DNA of 64,000 bases from Allodiplogaster sudhausi (taxonomy: Eukaryota > Nematoda > Chromadorea > Rhabditida > Diplogasteridae). A model generated the notes under the pieces. The model had not been told where the DNA came from, did not search any database, and was given only the letters and a program-made list of their open reading frames with translations. This document shows, one piece after another, positions 51,780-62,278 of the stretch. The stretch lies in contig CALZFC010000045.1 of the NCBI GenBank assembly GCA_945643635.1, forward strand, positions 2,964,501 through 3,028,500, in the 5' to 3' direction. The translations under genes and the position numbers were made by a program. Each line of letters opens with the position of its first letter. The first letter of the stretch is position 1.

Positions 51780-51845
51780 ATTCATGCCCGATATATTTAC
51801 ATATGTATATACATATATATATATATATGTATATATGTGGGCTGT
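51780..51845. repeat. TATATG/CATATA palindromic simple repeat
   Basis: ACATATGTATATACATATAT and similar alternating units form a self-complementary AT stretch. Related TATGTACATA words occur at 16335-16360, 25505-25530, 34965-34982 and 39250-39286. Confidence 0.7.
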
Positions 51846-52066
51846 ATCGTAAAAAAAAAGAAGGGCCCACCTCGTCCTATGTTTTTTTCTCGTTTCGTTC
51901 CCTTGTTTTACGATTAAATCCACTGTCTTTGTTTGATAGCTGTGAGGAATTCATAGTGAGAGAGAGAGGGAGCTAGAGTGTAGCCGAAAAAGTGAGAAAC
52001 GAGATGTATATTGTTGGCGATATTTCGTTCAAACGTTGGAACCAACGAAAAATAAATTTATGCAAA

Positions 52067-52690
52067 ACAAGAGCGGCCTCCCGATGGAGCGAAGTCTCAC
52101 CGAGTGCTGCGCTCCATCGCTTCGTCCGCTCCATTAGCCAGGTTCTGTAAGAGATCCGGAGTGGGAGTGTACGTCTTCATAATGGCATAGATGTATGTAC
52201 ATATGTAGTTATCGATGCTCCCTTGTAAAAAGGAACGAGAGCGAGTGAGAAAGAGGGAGGGTATGAAAGACAGGAATAGTAAGAGAGTGAAGGAGATTGT
52301 GGGGAGGAGGGAGAGAAAGAGATCGTCTCACCTTGTCAAACGGAAAGGAGTTTCACTCAGAGCGGCGCCTTCTGCTCGAACTCGTCCGAGATCACGGCGT
52401 CATACATAAGCAGGATAATTAGAAATATATTTTCAATACCAATATTTCATTAACTTTGTCGTAAAGAACAATGAAAATGTTTTGCAATATCATGGTCGGA
52501 AGCTGATGATTACGGAATCGGATGTAGCGAATGGAGCGGGGCTAGGACTTTGCTCATTGTCAGGAAGATGAATGGTTCACTTCCTTGTCCAGGCTCTTCT
52601 CGACCAGTAGCCACAGGCATGGCTCGCTGACGCACTCGCGTGCCCACGGAACTTTTCTGTTAGTGCCGTAATGGCTTATGTACCTCAAAG
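52067..52690 (-). CDS. Candidate minus-strand exons, unknown protein
   Basis: Three blocks look exonic. Near 52650-52580 the frame KVPWARECVSEPCLWLLVEK has two cysteines and GC-ending codons, with an acceptor CACTAACAG before it. Near 52380-52330 a frame ends at a strong donor (GACAAG|GTGAGA). Near 52140-52095 another block lies between TTACAG and CG|GTGAGA. I could not settle one continuous frame through them, so gene limits and product are unknown. Confidence 0.25.
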
Positions 52691-52794
52691 ATCAAACATT
52701 TATAAAAAGATATTTTCATTTATTAATAAATAATCTTTCAGAATTTCTCAAATCGATATTTATTGCTTGCATATTACGTGCAAGTTTTCCATCA

Positions 52795-52890
52795 TGTCAA
52801 ACTTACAATTAGATCTCGAATCCGTGCCATTACGAAATTTCGACAAACATTTGGTTGGACTTTTGCGACAAGCACACCTAGCACATCAAG
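52795..52890 (+). CDS. Candidate exon, unknown protein
   Basis: From the ATG at 52795 the frame reads NLQLDLESVPLRNFDKHLVG and ends at AAG|GTTAGG. An acceptor (ACAATTAG) also lies inside it, so it may be an internal exon starting near 52815. A further possible plus-strand exon (acceptor CTCACTGCAG near 53790, frame QGNARGSSTGKEARPAPLPE, stop near 53886) could belong to the same gene, but the phases do not match directly. Confidence 0.3.
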
Positions 52891-52899
52891 GTTAGGAAT

Positions 52900-54170
52900 A
52901 CTCTCTCTTCCCTTCTGACTGTTATAATCATGCACGTGTGGTCGCATCAAATTATTTTGTATACTATAAATAAGAAATTATTATGAATTTTTGAATTAAA
53001 ATAAAATTAGTGCATTCTTAAGAGGAAAGGCAAAGCGCTCTTTTTGATTAATGACAAGGGCATAATCTAGAACACACTCTTCTTCTTCTTTCTCAGTTCT
53101 ATTCCTTAGAAATAGTGTCCATAATATAAACAGTTTTATGATTGGGAAACATACAAGACCTCGTCGATATGTGGCATACTATAGCTCATTGGGAAGATAA
53201 TGTTTGCTCTACAATTTAAGATAGAAAACCCGTGACATTTTTTCATATAAGAGAATGGCGCCTCTCCAAAGTCTAGAGACTGCTAAGACCATAAAAGTGA
53301 ATATTTTCAAATTCTACTTTAGTAGCTTTGTAAAGCAATATCTTAACTATTTATGACAAACTTTTCACGAATATTGCTTTATTGTGTGCGAAACAGCGAA
53401 CGCGAATGTGCGACCATCTCTGCAATTTTCATCGGGCTCTCGAATTTTAAGCCTTGTACAGCTCGCCAAAATGGCGATTTCAGACTCCCGGACCTATTCC
53501 AATAGTTTCGCCGTGTTAAAAAGTACCTATAAAGAGCGTTTGAGCAAAATCTAATTTTGCCGGGTCCCCGGCTCTTTGGCTTCCTTACGATTCTCTCGCA
53601 AATCGCGTCATATGTAGATACATGCATACATATCAGTTAAAAATACATACATGTACATATCAGTTTAGGGAGGAAGGTAAAGTTAAAGTTGATGCTAGCT
53701 TTCTCAGCATCAACGCCGAATTCACACGAACATTGTAATGAAAAAGACTCTATCCAAGATAAAGTTCACCTGACTCTGAGACTCACTGCAGCAAGGCAAT
53801 GCAAGAGGTTCTTCGACTGGAAAAGAAGCCCGTCCTGCACCACTTCCAGAAGAGCAGTTTGAGTTCACTGCAATACGAATACTTGCATGAATTATAGTCT
53901 TTTCTCCTTTGCCTCGAACCTCAAACAAAATGAGCGACTAGCCACTGTCTGATCTCTTCAGAAAAGTTGTGGACCGTGCCTGGCATAGATGATGTTTTTT
54001 TTTATATTTTCCTTTTAGTGCATATACACCACTTCCTTTATCATGCTTCTTATTCTTCTTTCTCTCTCTTTATCTTTCTATCAATTCATACCCTGTTAAT
54101 GATGACTTTGTTTGTGCTTAAACCTGTCAATTGAAAAAAAATAAAAAAAAAATTCTAAAGCGCTGCGGTT
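52900..54170. other. Mostly without a supported gene
   Basis: AT-rich. A GC-richer block at 53400-53600 has an open minus-strand frame of about 60 codons but no splice logic; it could be an old repeat. A possible plus-strand exon lies near 53790-53890. Confidence 0.35.
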
Positions 54171-54177
54171 TAATGAG

Positions 54178-54513
54178 TTGAAAAAAATTTCTGCAGAAAC
54201 AAAATCACATCTGCGGGTAATTCGAGCAGGCGCGAAAGTGAGTAATTCAGCTGTGGGTGATAGGATGGAAACGGACTTCCCCGAGGGAAAAGAAAGGGTT
54301 GCTAGGAAATGGCTGAGGAGACTCCTTTTTTTCGTTCTCTTCCACACGTCTGATGATCTCCATGCACTGACAAAGAGAGTTGCTAAGAAGGAGACGAGAG
54401 GAGGCTGCAGCAGAATTGCAGATGCCTGCACGATAAGCGCCGACATTCCAGGGCTGAATTTGATGAAGCGAGAATCCTTCACTTTCCATTTTCAGAACAT
54501 TCTATATAAGTAG
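54178..54513 (+). CDS. Candidate 111-codon open frame, strand uncertain
   Basis: The frame is open from 54178 to a TAG at 54511-54513 and is basic (RVARKWLRRLLFFVLFHTSD). Two minus-strand frames over the same bases are also open for more than 80 codons, and one of them reads IIRRVEENEKKESPQPFP after a CTGCTGCAG acceptor. The region is probably coding on one strand; I cannot say which. Confidence 0.25.
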   Translation: MKKISAETKSHLRVIRAGAKVSNSAVGDRMETDFPEGKERVARKWLRRLLFFVLFHTSDDLHALTKRVAKKETRGGCSRIADACTISADIPGLNLMKRESFTFHFQNILYK

Positions 54514-54723
54514 TGCTGATAAAGCGCAATATTTCTTGACACCCTTTTTTCCGTGTTCGCGTTCTATTGTTCGTTCACGATGATGACTGCGGGTATTTCA
54601 TTCTTTTCTGTCTCGTTAACCTCGCCCCTCTTTGCTCTTCATGAAATCGTTTTTGATCTTTTCTACAAATTCACGGACACGAGCGTCAGCCTTTTTCGTT
54701 CAAAGTCCAGCAGCGTTTCATCA

Positions 54724-54930
54724 TCAAAACGAGAATGAAGTATTAGTAAGCGAGTAAGTGAGTGGCTGGTAGCTGAATTGGCTAATGAGATGGTCTCTGG
54801 CCTGGAGGGAAGTCTTCTTTGGCTCTTCCCTCGGTTCTCCTAATACTACAGAGTAGCTGACTTTTTGCCATTCACGTTTCATCTTCTCTGAAGTCACCCC
54901 GAGCTTCCAAATAGTCTTGTTTACTGACAT
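54724..54930 (-). CDS. Candidate small minus-strand frame
   Basis: Starts MSVNKTIWKLGVTSEKMKRE and runs 68 codons, basic and hydrophilic at first. Beyond its end the similar-looking frame FDDETLLDFERK appears in another register (54720-54690), which could be a second exon or a frameshifted remnant. No family is recognised. Confidence 0.3.
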   Translation of the reverse strand: MSVNKTIWKLGVTSEKMKREWQKVSYSVVLGEPREEPKKTSLQARDHLISQFSYQPLTYSLTNTSFSF

Positions 54931-55177
54931 TTTAATCCAAACTTATGATATTTTAATGTATTTATTGTCAATTGGATTTGACTTGATTTCATTCTAAATT
55001 CTGCTAGAGGTAGACCACAAACAGTGTTTGCATGCTCTTTCTTAATGGATCACTTACTCAAATTGACCCTGCTGAATAGTGTTCCCCGTTGTCCAGAAAG
55101 TGTAATGATGTAGCATTTGAAGAGACCGGAAATCGAGTCGTGTGAGAGGCACAGTGGAGCCAGTGTCCAACGCGGAG

Positions 55178-55218
<41 letters not shown>

Positions 55219-55527
55219 AGGAAGAGAAAGAGATGGAGGACGAGAAAGAGACGAGGGAGAAGGAGAGGGAGAATATAGTAAGCGGTAGAACAATTCGACG
55301 AGTGGACAGAACGAATTCTTTAAAAGAGCCCCCAGATTCAGTGTTTACGCCAGACCTGGCCTCATCGTTTCCGGAATCTCAATTTAGGAAGCAGTCCAAA
55401 GATCGCCCTCTCAATCCTTCTCTCTCTCCCTCTCTCTCTCTCTCTCCCTCTCTCCCTCTCTCTCTCTGCTGACTTCTGTTCCATCATTGTACAGAATTAG
55501 TGACCGTGGCTGCTTCACCTTTTCAGG

Positions 55528-56153
55528 ATGGCCTCGATGCTGCATCTTCTCCTTTTCTTTGCAGTCGCCTTCTCAATCGCCTCGTTAGTCATTTAAAATG
55601 TAAAATGTGAATATATATTCATCTTAGGGGTGATCTTGAACGAGTATGAATGGCATGTTGATCATTATGCAACATGAAGTGCTGTACGCTATTTCTTCTT
55701 CCAGAGCCACCCCTCCGATGCGGCGTAATTGTCTCCTCTACGGCTTCTGCCAGCCGTACAACTCTCGTTTCATGAGTGCCCTTGTTGGCTCCGTCGATGG
55801 AGATGTTCCCGCTGATTACAACGGAGACTTCAGCAAGTATGTCTTCCGTCTCTGACTAGCTCCATGGTGCCATGGACGACATCATTAACATATTTTTAAT
55901 TTACCTTTTGTTTCTTGTGATGTTAAGAAAACTGTGTAGGCGCATTCATGAAGTTTCCTTACCATTGCTGGTCGAATAAATATTACACTTGTTTTAGGAA
56001 GTAACGACAGTTAAAGAAAAACAGAAAGAGAGCACGAAAGGGTTTCATTCTTCTTCACCTTATAGATATCTATGGTAATTCCCGAACTCGGTATGACGGT
56101 AATACATTTAAACTTCAGTTGTGATACTAATCAAGGCACGACTGCCGCCATCT

Positions 56154-56189
<36 letters not shown>

Positions 56190-57801
56190 TATCTCTCCAC
56201 TCTCTGACTATGATTCGTATCCTTGAGAGGATGACTGTTGAAGTAGGAAGGGGTGACCGAGCAAGTTCGAATCATCCACGTGAAAGCAGCTGAGCACATG
56301 GAAGGGCAAACTCCTCAAAAGGGAAACGAGCAGCCGGTGGCATCACGAAAGGGTTTCATTCTTCTTCACTTTCCCACTTTCATTTGCTCGCATATTAAAG
56401 CTGTTTTATGTGACATAAAAATTTATTAATAAATATACATATATGGAAGCTTTTTTTTTCTTTTACTTCAGCCACATCTACAATGCGAAAGGTGCTTCTT
56501 TTTATCTCTCTTCTCTCTCTCTCTCGCCGTCATCAATTGCAATGCCCAGGGTTGGTTTTTCACATTTTTTCCTACAACAACCATATTGCCTAAAACTCAG
56601 TGGAAACGCATTTAATATTGTGTGTATTTTTAATACTCTTTCTTCAAGTTTGCGCTGACATCTATCCCAATGACTGTGTCCCTGGGAAAGCTGTCATCTG
56701 CACCAGTCCTGCGTACTCGCAGCTGGCCCGGCAGTACTGCCAGAAGTCCTGCAACTTGTCAGTTTTTCAATGTTCACCTTACAGGACGATGATCAATGTA
56801 AGTTTGAATTGCTTCACGGTGGCATGAAATCTCACATTATTTTTCGGTGATAGCCCTCACAAGGGAAGTACGGCAAACCTCTACATACTATACATCATTC
56901 GAAAGCTCTCAACGAGCTGGTAACGTTTTTGATGTTTCTAGCTGCTAAAGAGAGCGTTGGAGGGGTACAGGCGTACCGGCGCCTAGAAGGGCCTGGCATG
57001 GTCGAGGCCTCTTCCAGACCGAGAGCCTGCAGACGCCCAAAGTTGAGAAATTGAACGGAATTTTTTTATACGGAACGTAACCGAGTTGCTATTACATAAA
57101 CACAAGATACAGGTAGAAATAATTCATCCGCAGCCCTTTAAGGCAACAACAGGAACATTTTTGTGACAGATGAAGTTTTTTGAGAAAATGAACATTTTAC
57201 AGCGAAATATAATAAGTCAACTATTATTTTTCATGTTAAAAACGACTTGAAAAAGAGTAATTAGTGGCTTAAAACCCAAAAATATCTTAAGAAATTTTTT
57301 ATTTTTCTCCATACAAAACAGGCCATTTTTCACCAAAGTGGAGACCCCTTTGGTGAAAAATGGCCTAAAAAAAATTTTCCCAAAAGTCATCAGAAATGAA
57401 GTTATTAAGTATTTTATGGCCTATTGTTAAACATTCGTTTTAGAGTCCATAAAGCTTGCACATAGCGTGCAAATGTTCATTTTACTGTATTTTTCCTGCA
57501 CTTTCGGCGAAAAAGAATCTCTTTAGCAGCTAAAAACATCAAAAACGTTACCAGCTCATCGAGAGCTTTCGAATGATGTATAGTATGTAGAGGTTTGCCA
57601 TACCCCGCCGAAAGACTTCCCTTGTCAGCCTCTATAAATCACAGTCACCCATTTACATTTTGATCAATACAACTGTGTATTCTCAGCTGCACTACGGGAG
57701 GAGGACCGAGCCCTGGCACTGGAGGAGGCAGTGGTGTCGACCCCAACCCCTCCAACCAAGCCATGCGAAACACGTATCTCAACACCAACGCGAGATTATG
57801 A
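55528..57801 (+). CDS. Secreted ShKT-domain protein, 143 aa
   Basis: Five exons join in phase: 55528-55583, 55705-55836, 56472-56491 (20 nt), 56649-56757 and 57687-57801. The ATG directly follows an acceptor (CTTTTCAG|G) and opens a signal peptide (MASMLHLLLFFAVAFSIAS). The middle part has NCLLYGFCQPY. A single ShKT-type module follows with six cysteines spaced as CADIYPNDC, VIC, QYC, SC and NFC. The codon after the fifth cysteine is split by a 929-bp intron, and the sixth cysteine lies just beyond it. The tail is Gly/Pro/Ser-rich. ShKT modules in nematodes are common in secreted enzymes and small extracellular proteins; here there is no enzyme domain. The large intron contains a complete non-coding DNA element. 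Confidence 0.7.
56857..57627. mobile_element. Non-autonomous DNA element, CAAGGGAA termini, TCA target duplication
   Basis: The element spans 56860-57624. Left end CAAGGGAAGTACGGCAAACC and right end (inverted) CAAGGGAAGTCTTTCGGCGG are flanked on both sides by TCA. The arms pair further inside: CATCATTCGAAAGCTCTC at 56900 recurs inverted at 57570, and AACGTTTTTGATGTTT at 56923 at 57540. Each arm is about 100 bp. The centre has a perfect 18-bp hairpin (57321-57365, GGCCATTTTTCACCAAAG). No frame for a transposase is present. It sits in intron 4 of the ShKT gene. Confidence 0.75.
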
Positions 57802-58050
57802 CTAGGCCAGGAGGAGCAGAGAGACGAAGTGGAAGAAGAGAAAGGGGCCGGCTGGTGGCCGTTTCATAATGCTTCCTCAACTCAGATGTCATCTCTCTTC
57901 CTCTCGATATCCGTCTCGTTCTTCCTTGTCTTGATTGTATACTGATGATGAATTAATCGATGCAAGTGCTATATGGGATTTACATATAGGTCATCACATT
58001 ATCATAACATGGAAACTGGACACTCATTAGCTACACAGTAGCCTGGTCAT

Positions 58051-60131
58051 TCATTCTATAAAAGAAATCAAGGGGATTTCCTTCGATGCCTCAATGGCGA
58101 AATTCCAGTTCTGGAGTGTGACTCGCTCGATGCCAAGTGAAGTGAGAGAAGCGGCGTATCCAATTACGAGGAAGCCGAAGACAAGTGAGAGACGAATGAG
58201 GGAGAGGGGAGAGAACTTGGTCTTCGAGAAGTCCCTTATGCCGACTGCCAGAGGGGGCGCCCCACGAGTTGCACGATTCTTCCACACACCATTTTGCTGA
58301 AAACACGCAACAGACACATTCAGGATCACTACAAATATGTACATGGGTATACATTCTATACTTTTCAGACAGAACGCCTGCGGCATAGAATGCACCCCTT
58401 GCTCAAGTTTCCAAATGGTAGTTGTCGTTTACTTTACATATCCAAAAAAAAACGAACGGGGATCCAACCTGGTCATATCCGAAAACTCCTTGACGCAAGA
58501 ATGTAATGTAATTGCGCAATTCCGATGGAATCGATGACTCAAAATAATTAAATAGCCTATCTGATCAATTTACAACTTTTTTTCTTATATAAAATATGAC
58601 TTACTCTATCGTAGATCATGTACTTTGTCACTGGCTGAAAGAAACTGAACGCAATTCGCTTCAGACTTCCATCGTCCTGCTGTTCCATGTAGTATGGACT
58701 AATCCTCAACACTTTATAATTTATTTAGAGCAATTTTAAATTGCTAGAGTTGAGGATAACCTGCTGCACATGCAGAGCTTTCTGCTACTTTGATCTCCAA
58801 GAAACTGGAGATCATTATCGCAGAGTACGGCGAGGACATTCGGATCGTTACACATCACTGTGTACAATCTGAGAGTGTCATCGTCCTCGAGGGGAGTGGC
58901 GGCGCCAAATAGCACTGCCTTCTCAAGTAAGCTCTATTCGTGTAAGACTCTTCGTCAATCGATGCAGACCTGCTCATAAGTAATGGAATTTGCGTTACGA
59001 ATGATGAGTTTTGTTTTTCCCGAGTGAATGTGAGGAAGAACATCTCCGAGGCTCCTATGAAAAGGAAGTTGCCACTCTTTTTCATGATAATCAATCACAG
59101 AAAGGAGAAGATGATCTTCAAATATATGGATATCTGAAGCGGAAGCGGTGGAACAGCCATGTTTCCGTTGAAGACAGCATTGTAGATGATAACGACAAAA
59201 GTCAGGAAGTACAGCATCAAAGAGGCGGAAGATGAGCGGGTTGGCATTCGAAGGGTGCTGTCTGTACAATTGCACATTTCAATGTCTTTGGATTTATTCA
59301 TTTAATAAATTCTCAGTAAAGCGTTCATACTTACTACATTAATAGATATGTACATACATATATTCAAATATATGTACGAATTAACCATAGAATGACGGAT
59401 GTAAGCGCAGATATAAGAGTGCCTCGTAGACTAGGAAGCTGACGAAGATGAGAACGAGTACAAATGGAGGGAAGACGATGTACGACCGAAGAGAGATTGT
59501 CTCAGGAGCTGGATCAAATCTCCGGTACAGGCCACACTAGAAACATTGTACTTTTTTGATTAATATCTAAACTGAAGTTAAGAAAAAAAATATTCGAATC
59601 AATTTGAGAGGAAGGACAAATGTCTTACATTCAACCAGAAGGCTGCCTCGAACCCGAAAGTGTGAATCAGTGATTCGGTAAGTAGCTGAGCTGTCAGTAA
59701 AGCAAAAATACTTCCTTCGCACATCTGTAAAGATACTTTTTCTTATGTTAGCTTTCAGTTCTTTTTGCTTATTTTGTAAAGAGTTTATGATCTAACTTCT
59801 TTGAGAGCTCCATCGTATGATCCATTCCTCGTCTCCAGTGGTGTCATCGCTGAAATATCTATCTTTATGAACTCATATATAAAAAAATTTAAAACAAACC
59901 TATTTTCAGTGAGAGTTAAGATAGATCGCTTTTATCTATGAGTGTATGTGCAAGCAAAGAACTGACGATACGACTTCTCGGTGAAGATGCGCGCGCTCCG
60001 TCGCATCTTCGCTGCAATTGCATCCACAAAGAGTTTGTCCACTCCAACCACGCGACTTTTGAGGTGATAAAAGTTGGGAAAGTCATCGTAGAGATAGGCA
60101 AATCTGATGGGATCATCCCGGTGTTTTAGAG
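58051..60131 (-). CDS. Divergent ionotropic-receptor-like protein, copy 3 (start unresolved)
   Basis: Minus-strand exons carry the same order of blocks as the two plus-strand copies. Near 60100 is a ligand-binding start (DDPIRFAYLYDDFPNFYHL, then VVGVDKLFVDAIAAKMRR). YDGALKEMCEGSIFAL follows near 59780-59710. M1 is at about 59470 (SYIVFPPFVLVLIFVSFLVY). An M3-like segment lies at about 59200 (ASLMLYFLTFVVIIYNAVFN, then GNMAVP). The second ligand-binding half has KAVLFGAATPLEDDDTLRLY near 58920 and PYYMEQQDDGSLKRIAFSFF near 58690. M4 and the stop are in 58051-58300. The YNxxFxG step after the M3-like segment matches copies 1 and 2. Sequence similarity to them is low, so this is an older relative. 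Exon 1 may extend upstream to about 60250 and the start codon is not known. Confidence 0.6.
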
Positions 60132-60249
60132 CTATAAAATCAAGAATAGAATGAGGTAACCGCATTTCAGGATAAATGTCCACGAGTGTTGAGTATTGCA
60201 GAAGCACTCGAAGAGTTGGGAGCAAGCAACTTCTCGTGTATATGCTCTT

Positions 60250-60660
60250 GCAAGCCTTTGCCTAGAGAACACGTTCCGGGAAACGCCATAACTTATGATT
60301 TATTCAGAACACCACGCAGGGGCGACCATGTGATGGCGAACGAATTTATGCAGGTTAGTTGTCAAGAAACCAAATATCACAATGAAAATCTGGGAATATC
60401 TTATATATGTTTTTAAACAGGACACTTAAGCAGACACGAGTGTGTTCATGTAAGCATATTCAGTATAATTCTCTAGGAAGAGAGTCTTCAGCCGGACACA
60501 AGAGAGTAACATTTGAAGGGTGTCGACTTACTTCGGAGAAAAATAGGTTCAAAGTTGCAAAGGAAGACACATCATGTTTCCTTTTGACATTTACACCTGT
60601 ATACAGCACATTGGACTGTACTGTTGATTCATTTTTCTATTTGTGGACTTAATAGACGTG
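60250..60660. other. Intergenic, upstream of receptor copy 3
   Basis: No supported exon. It lies just left of the largest microsatellite of the window. Confidence 0.4.
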
Positions 60661-60662
60661 TG

Positions 60663-60666
<4 letters not shown>

Positions 60667-60708
<42 letters not shown>

Positions 60709-60722
60709 GAGGAGGAGGGGAG

Positions 60723-60760
<38 letters not shown>

Positions 60761-60847
60761 GGAGGGAGAGAAACAGAGCGAGAGAGAGAGAGAGAGAAAG
60801 AGAGAGAGTTGGGGAGGGAGAGAAACAGAGCAAGAGAGATTTAGAGT

Positions 60848-60887
<40 letters not shown>

Positions 60888-60963
60888 TGTAGAGTGAAAG
60901 AGAGAGAGAGAAAGAACTAAAGAAAGTGAGAGAAAGAAAGAGAAAACAAAAGAGATGCAGAGT

Positions 60964-61020
<57 letters not shown>
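60667..61020. repeat. GA microsatellite, about 350 bp
   Basis: Imperfect GA repeats with higher-order periodicity: AGAGTGAAAGAGAG and GAGAAACAGAGC words recur at intervals of about 60-90 bp. This is the longest simple repeat of the window. Another GA run (61092-61105) abuts the left flank of the next DNA element. Confidence 0.9.
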
Positions 61021-61320
61021 GTAATTCTATGATCATTGCCGCAAGTGTCATCATATTCTAAGTTGTTATTATTTATGACAAAATAAATAAAAGAGAGAGA
61101 GAGAGACTGACAAGGGAACCATCTAAGCATAACCCGGCGGATTTTGATCGCACCTGTCCAGATCGATAGTCCAAGTCGAGAAATGATGATAACCATTTTC
61201 ACTTTTTCCTAAATGGCCTCCGGCGATTTTATATTGATTTTTAAAAATTTGCATAAATTGAGGTGGTAGGTTGCTGATAACTATTTTGCCATTGTCGGTG
61301 TCTAGCTTGTGACTAAAAGC

Positions 61321-61395
61321 AATGACCTGCGTGGTGCAGTGGTTGCACGCTCGCTTTCTGTTTTGAAAGTCGCAGGTTCGAACCCCATTCGGTTG
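61321..61395 (+). other. tRNA-like (SINE-head-like) module, left arm
   Basis: The sequence has an A-box-like TGGTGCAGTGG (61332-61342) and a perfect B box GGTTCGAACCC (about 61375-61385), as in internal RNA polymerase III promoters. A cloverleaf is only partly possible: the acceptor stem does not pair well. So I read it as tRNA-derived, not as a working tRNA gene. Confidence 0.6.
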
Positions 61396-62205
61396 AAATT
61401 TCTGCTGCAGTTTAGAAATTCAAGTTTGGAGAAGTAGACACAAAAAAAATTATTCCGATGAGAGGAGTCCATTTCGCCCATGTTTGCGAATCCACAATGA
61501 CCTAAATAGTTCGGAAAACAGAATGAAGTCTTCTTCCATGTCTGGTACCAGGTGGCAACCATATGCCTATTACGGTACTTCTGGAAATGAGGCCAGAATT
61601 AATAAATAAACTTGTTATTCGCGTTCCCCGCACCAAATAACCACCCTGTGGTGATTTTGGAGGAACAACTTTTCTCGACATTTTGGGGCAGATGTAACGT
61701 AATAGGTCATTACGGATTCGCAACTATGGGAGAAGTAAACACCTTCCAACACCTGATGCCCTTGTAGACAAGAAGAAAGCTATTGTTACACGAATTTTAA
61801 GTGTATACGCACTCTCCTCTCATCGGAATAATTTTTTTCGTATGTACTTCTCCAAACTTGAATTCCAAAACTGCAGGAGGTACAATTGTACTATTCCCAC
61901 CACAGAAGAAAACTTTAAAAAAACTTTTTTCATTGAAATTCATCCCAAGGGCGTTTTGGGTACGGGGAATACGAATATCAAATCCATTTGTTATCATGAG
62001 GTCATTTTCACGGTAAGTTAGGCAAGGTTAGGGAAGTAAGATGCTCACTTTGCGAGTGTTGTTGAGCGAAGCCGAGAAAGAAATGAGTATGATATTCGCT
62101 TTCCCCGTGCCGAAAACCTCCCTGGAATCAATTTCAGCGAAAATATTTTTTTCTGAAGTTCGACCTCTGGGATGGGAATAGTTAGTACCTGTAGCAAAAC
62201 ATTTC

Positions 62206-62278
62206 AACCGAATGGGGTTCGAACCTGTGACATTCAAAATTGTAAGCGAGCACGTAACCCACTGCGCCACACAGTCCT
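62206..62278 (-). other. tRNA-like (SINE-head-like) module, right arm
   Basis: On the minus strand the A-box-like TGGCGCAGTGG and the B box GGTTCGAACCC are present, followed by CCATTCGGTTGAAAT, the same 15 bases that follow the left module. The middle of the two modules differs a lot, so the copies have diverged much more than the outer arms. Confidence 0.6.

Noticed and set aside
53379..53627. Minus-strand frame of 82 codons with Arg/Lys-rich sequence
   Set aside because: No acceptor or donor fits and neighbouring sequence is AT-rich without coding bias. It may be part of an old repeat.
58130..58200. YAASLTSL in receptor copy 3, similar to the SYTANLAAF pore motif
   Set aside because: It lies after the second ligand-binding half, in the M4 position. 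The segment in the M3 position is the one near 59200, which aligns with the other two copies.
60591..61202. A 203-codon minus-strand frame of Ser-Leu repeats
   Set aside because: It is the translation of the GA microsatellite plus the arm of a DNA element.
61321..61395. A genuine tRNA gene
   Set aside because: A and B boxes are present but the acceptor stem does not pair convincingly and the anticodon arm is irregular. A tRNA-derived repeat head explains it better.
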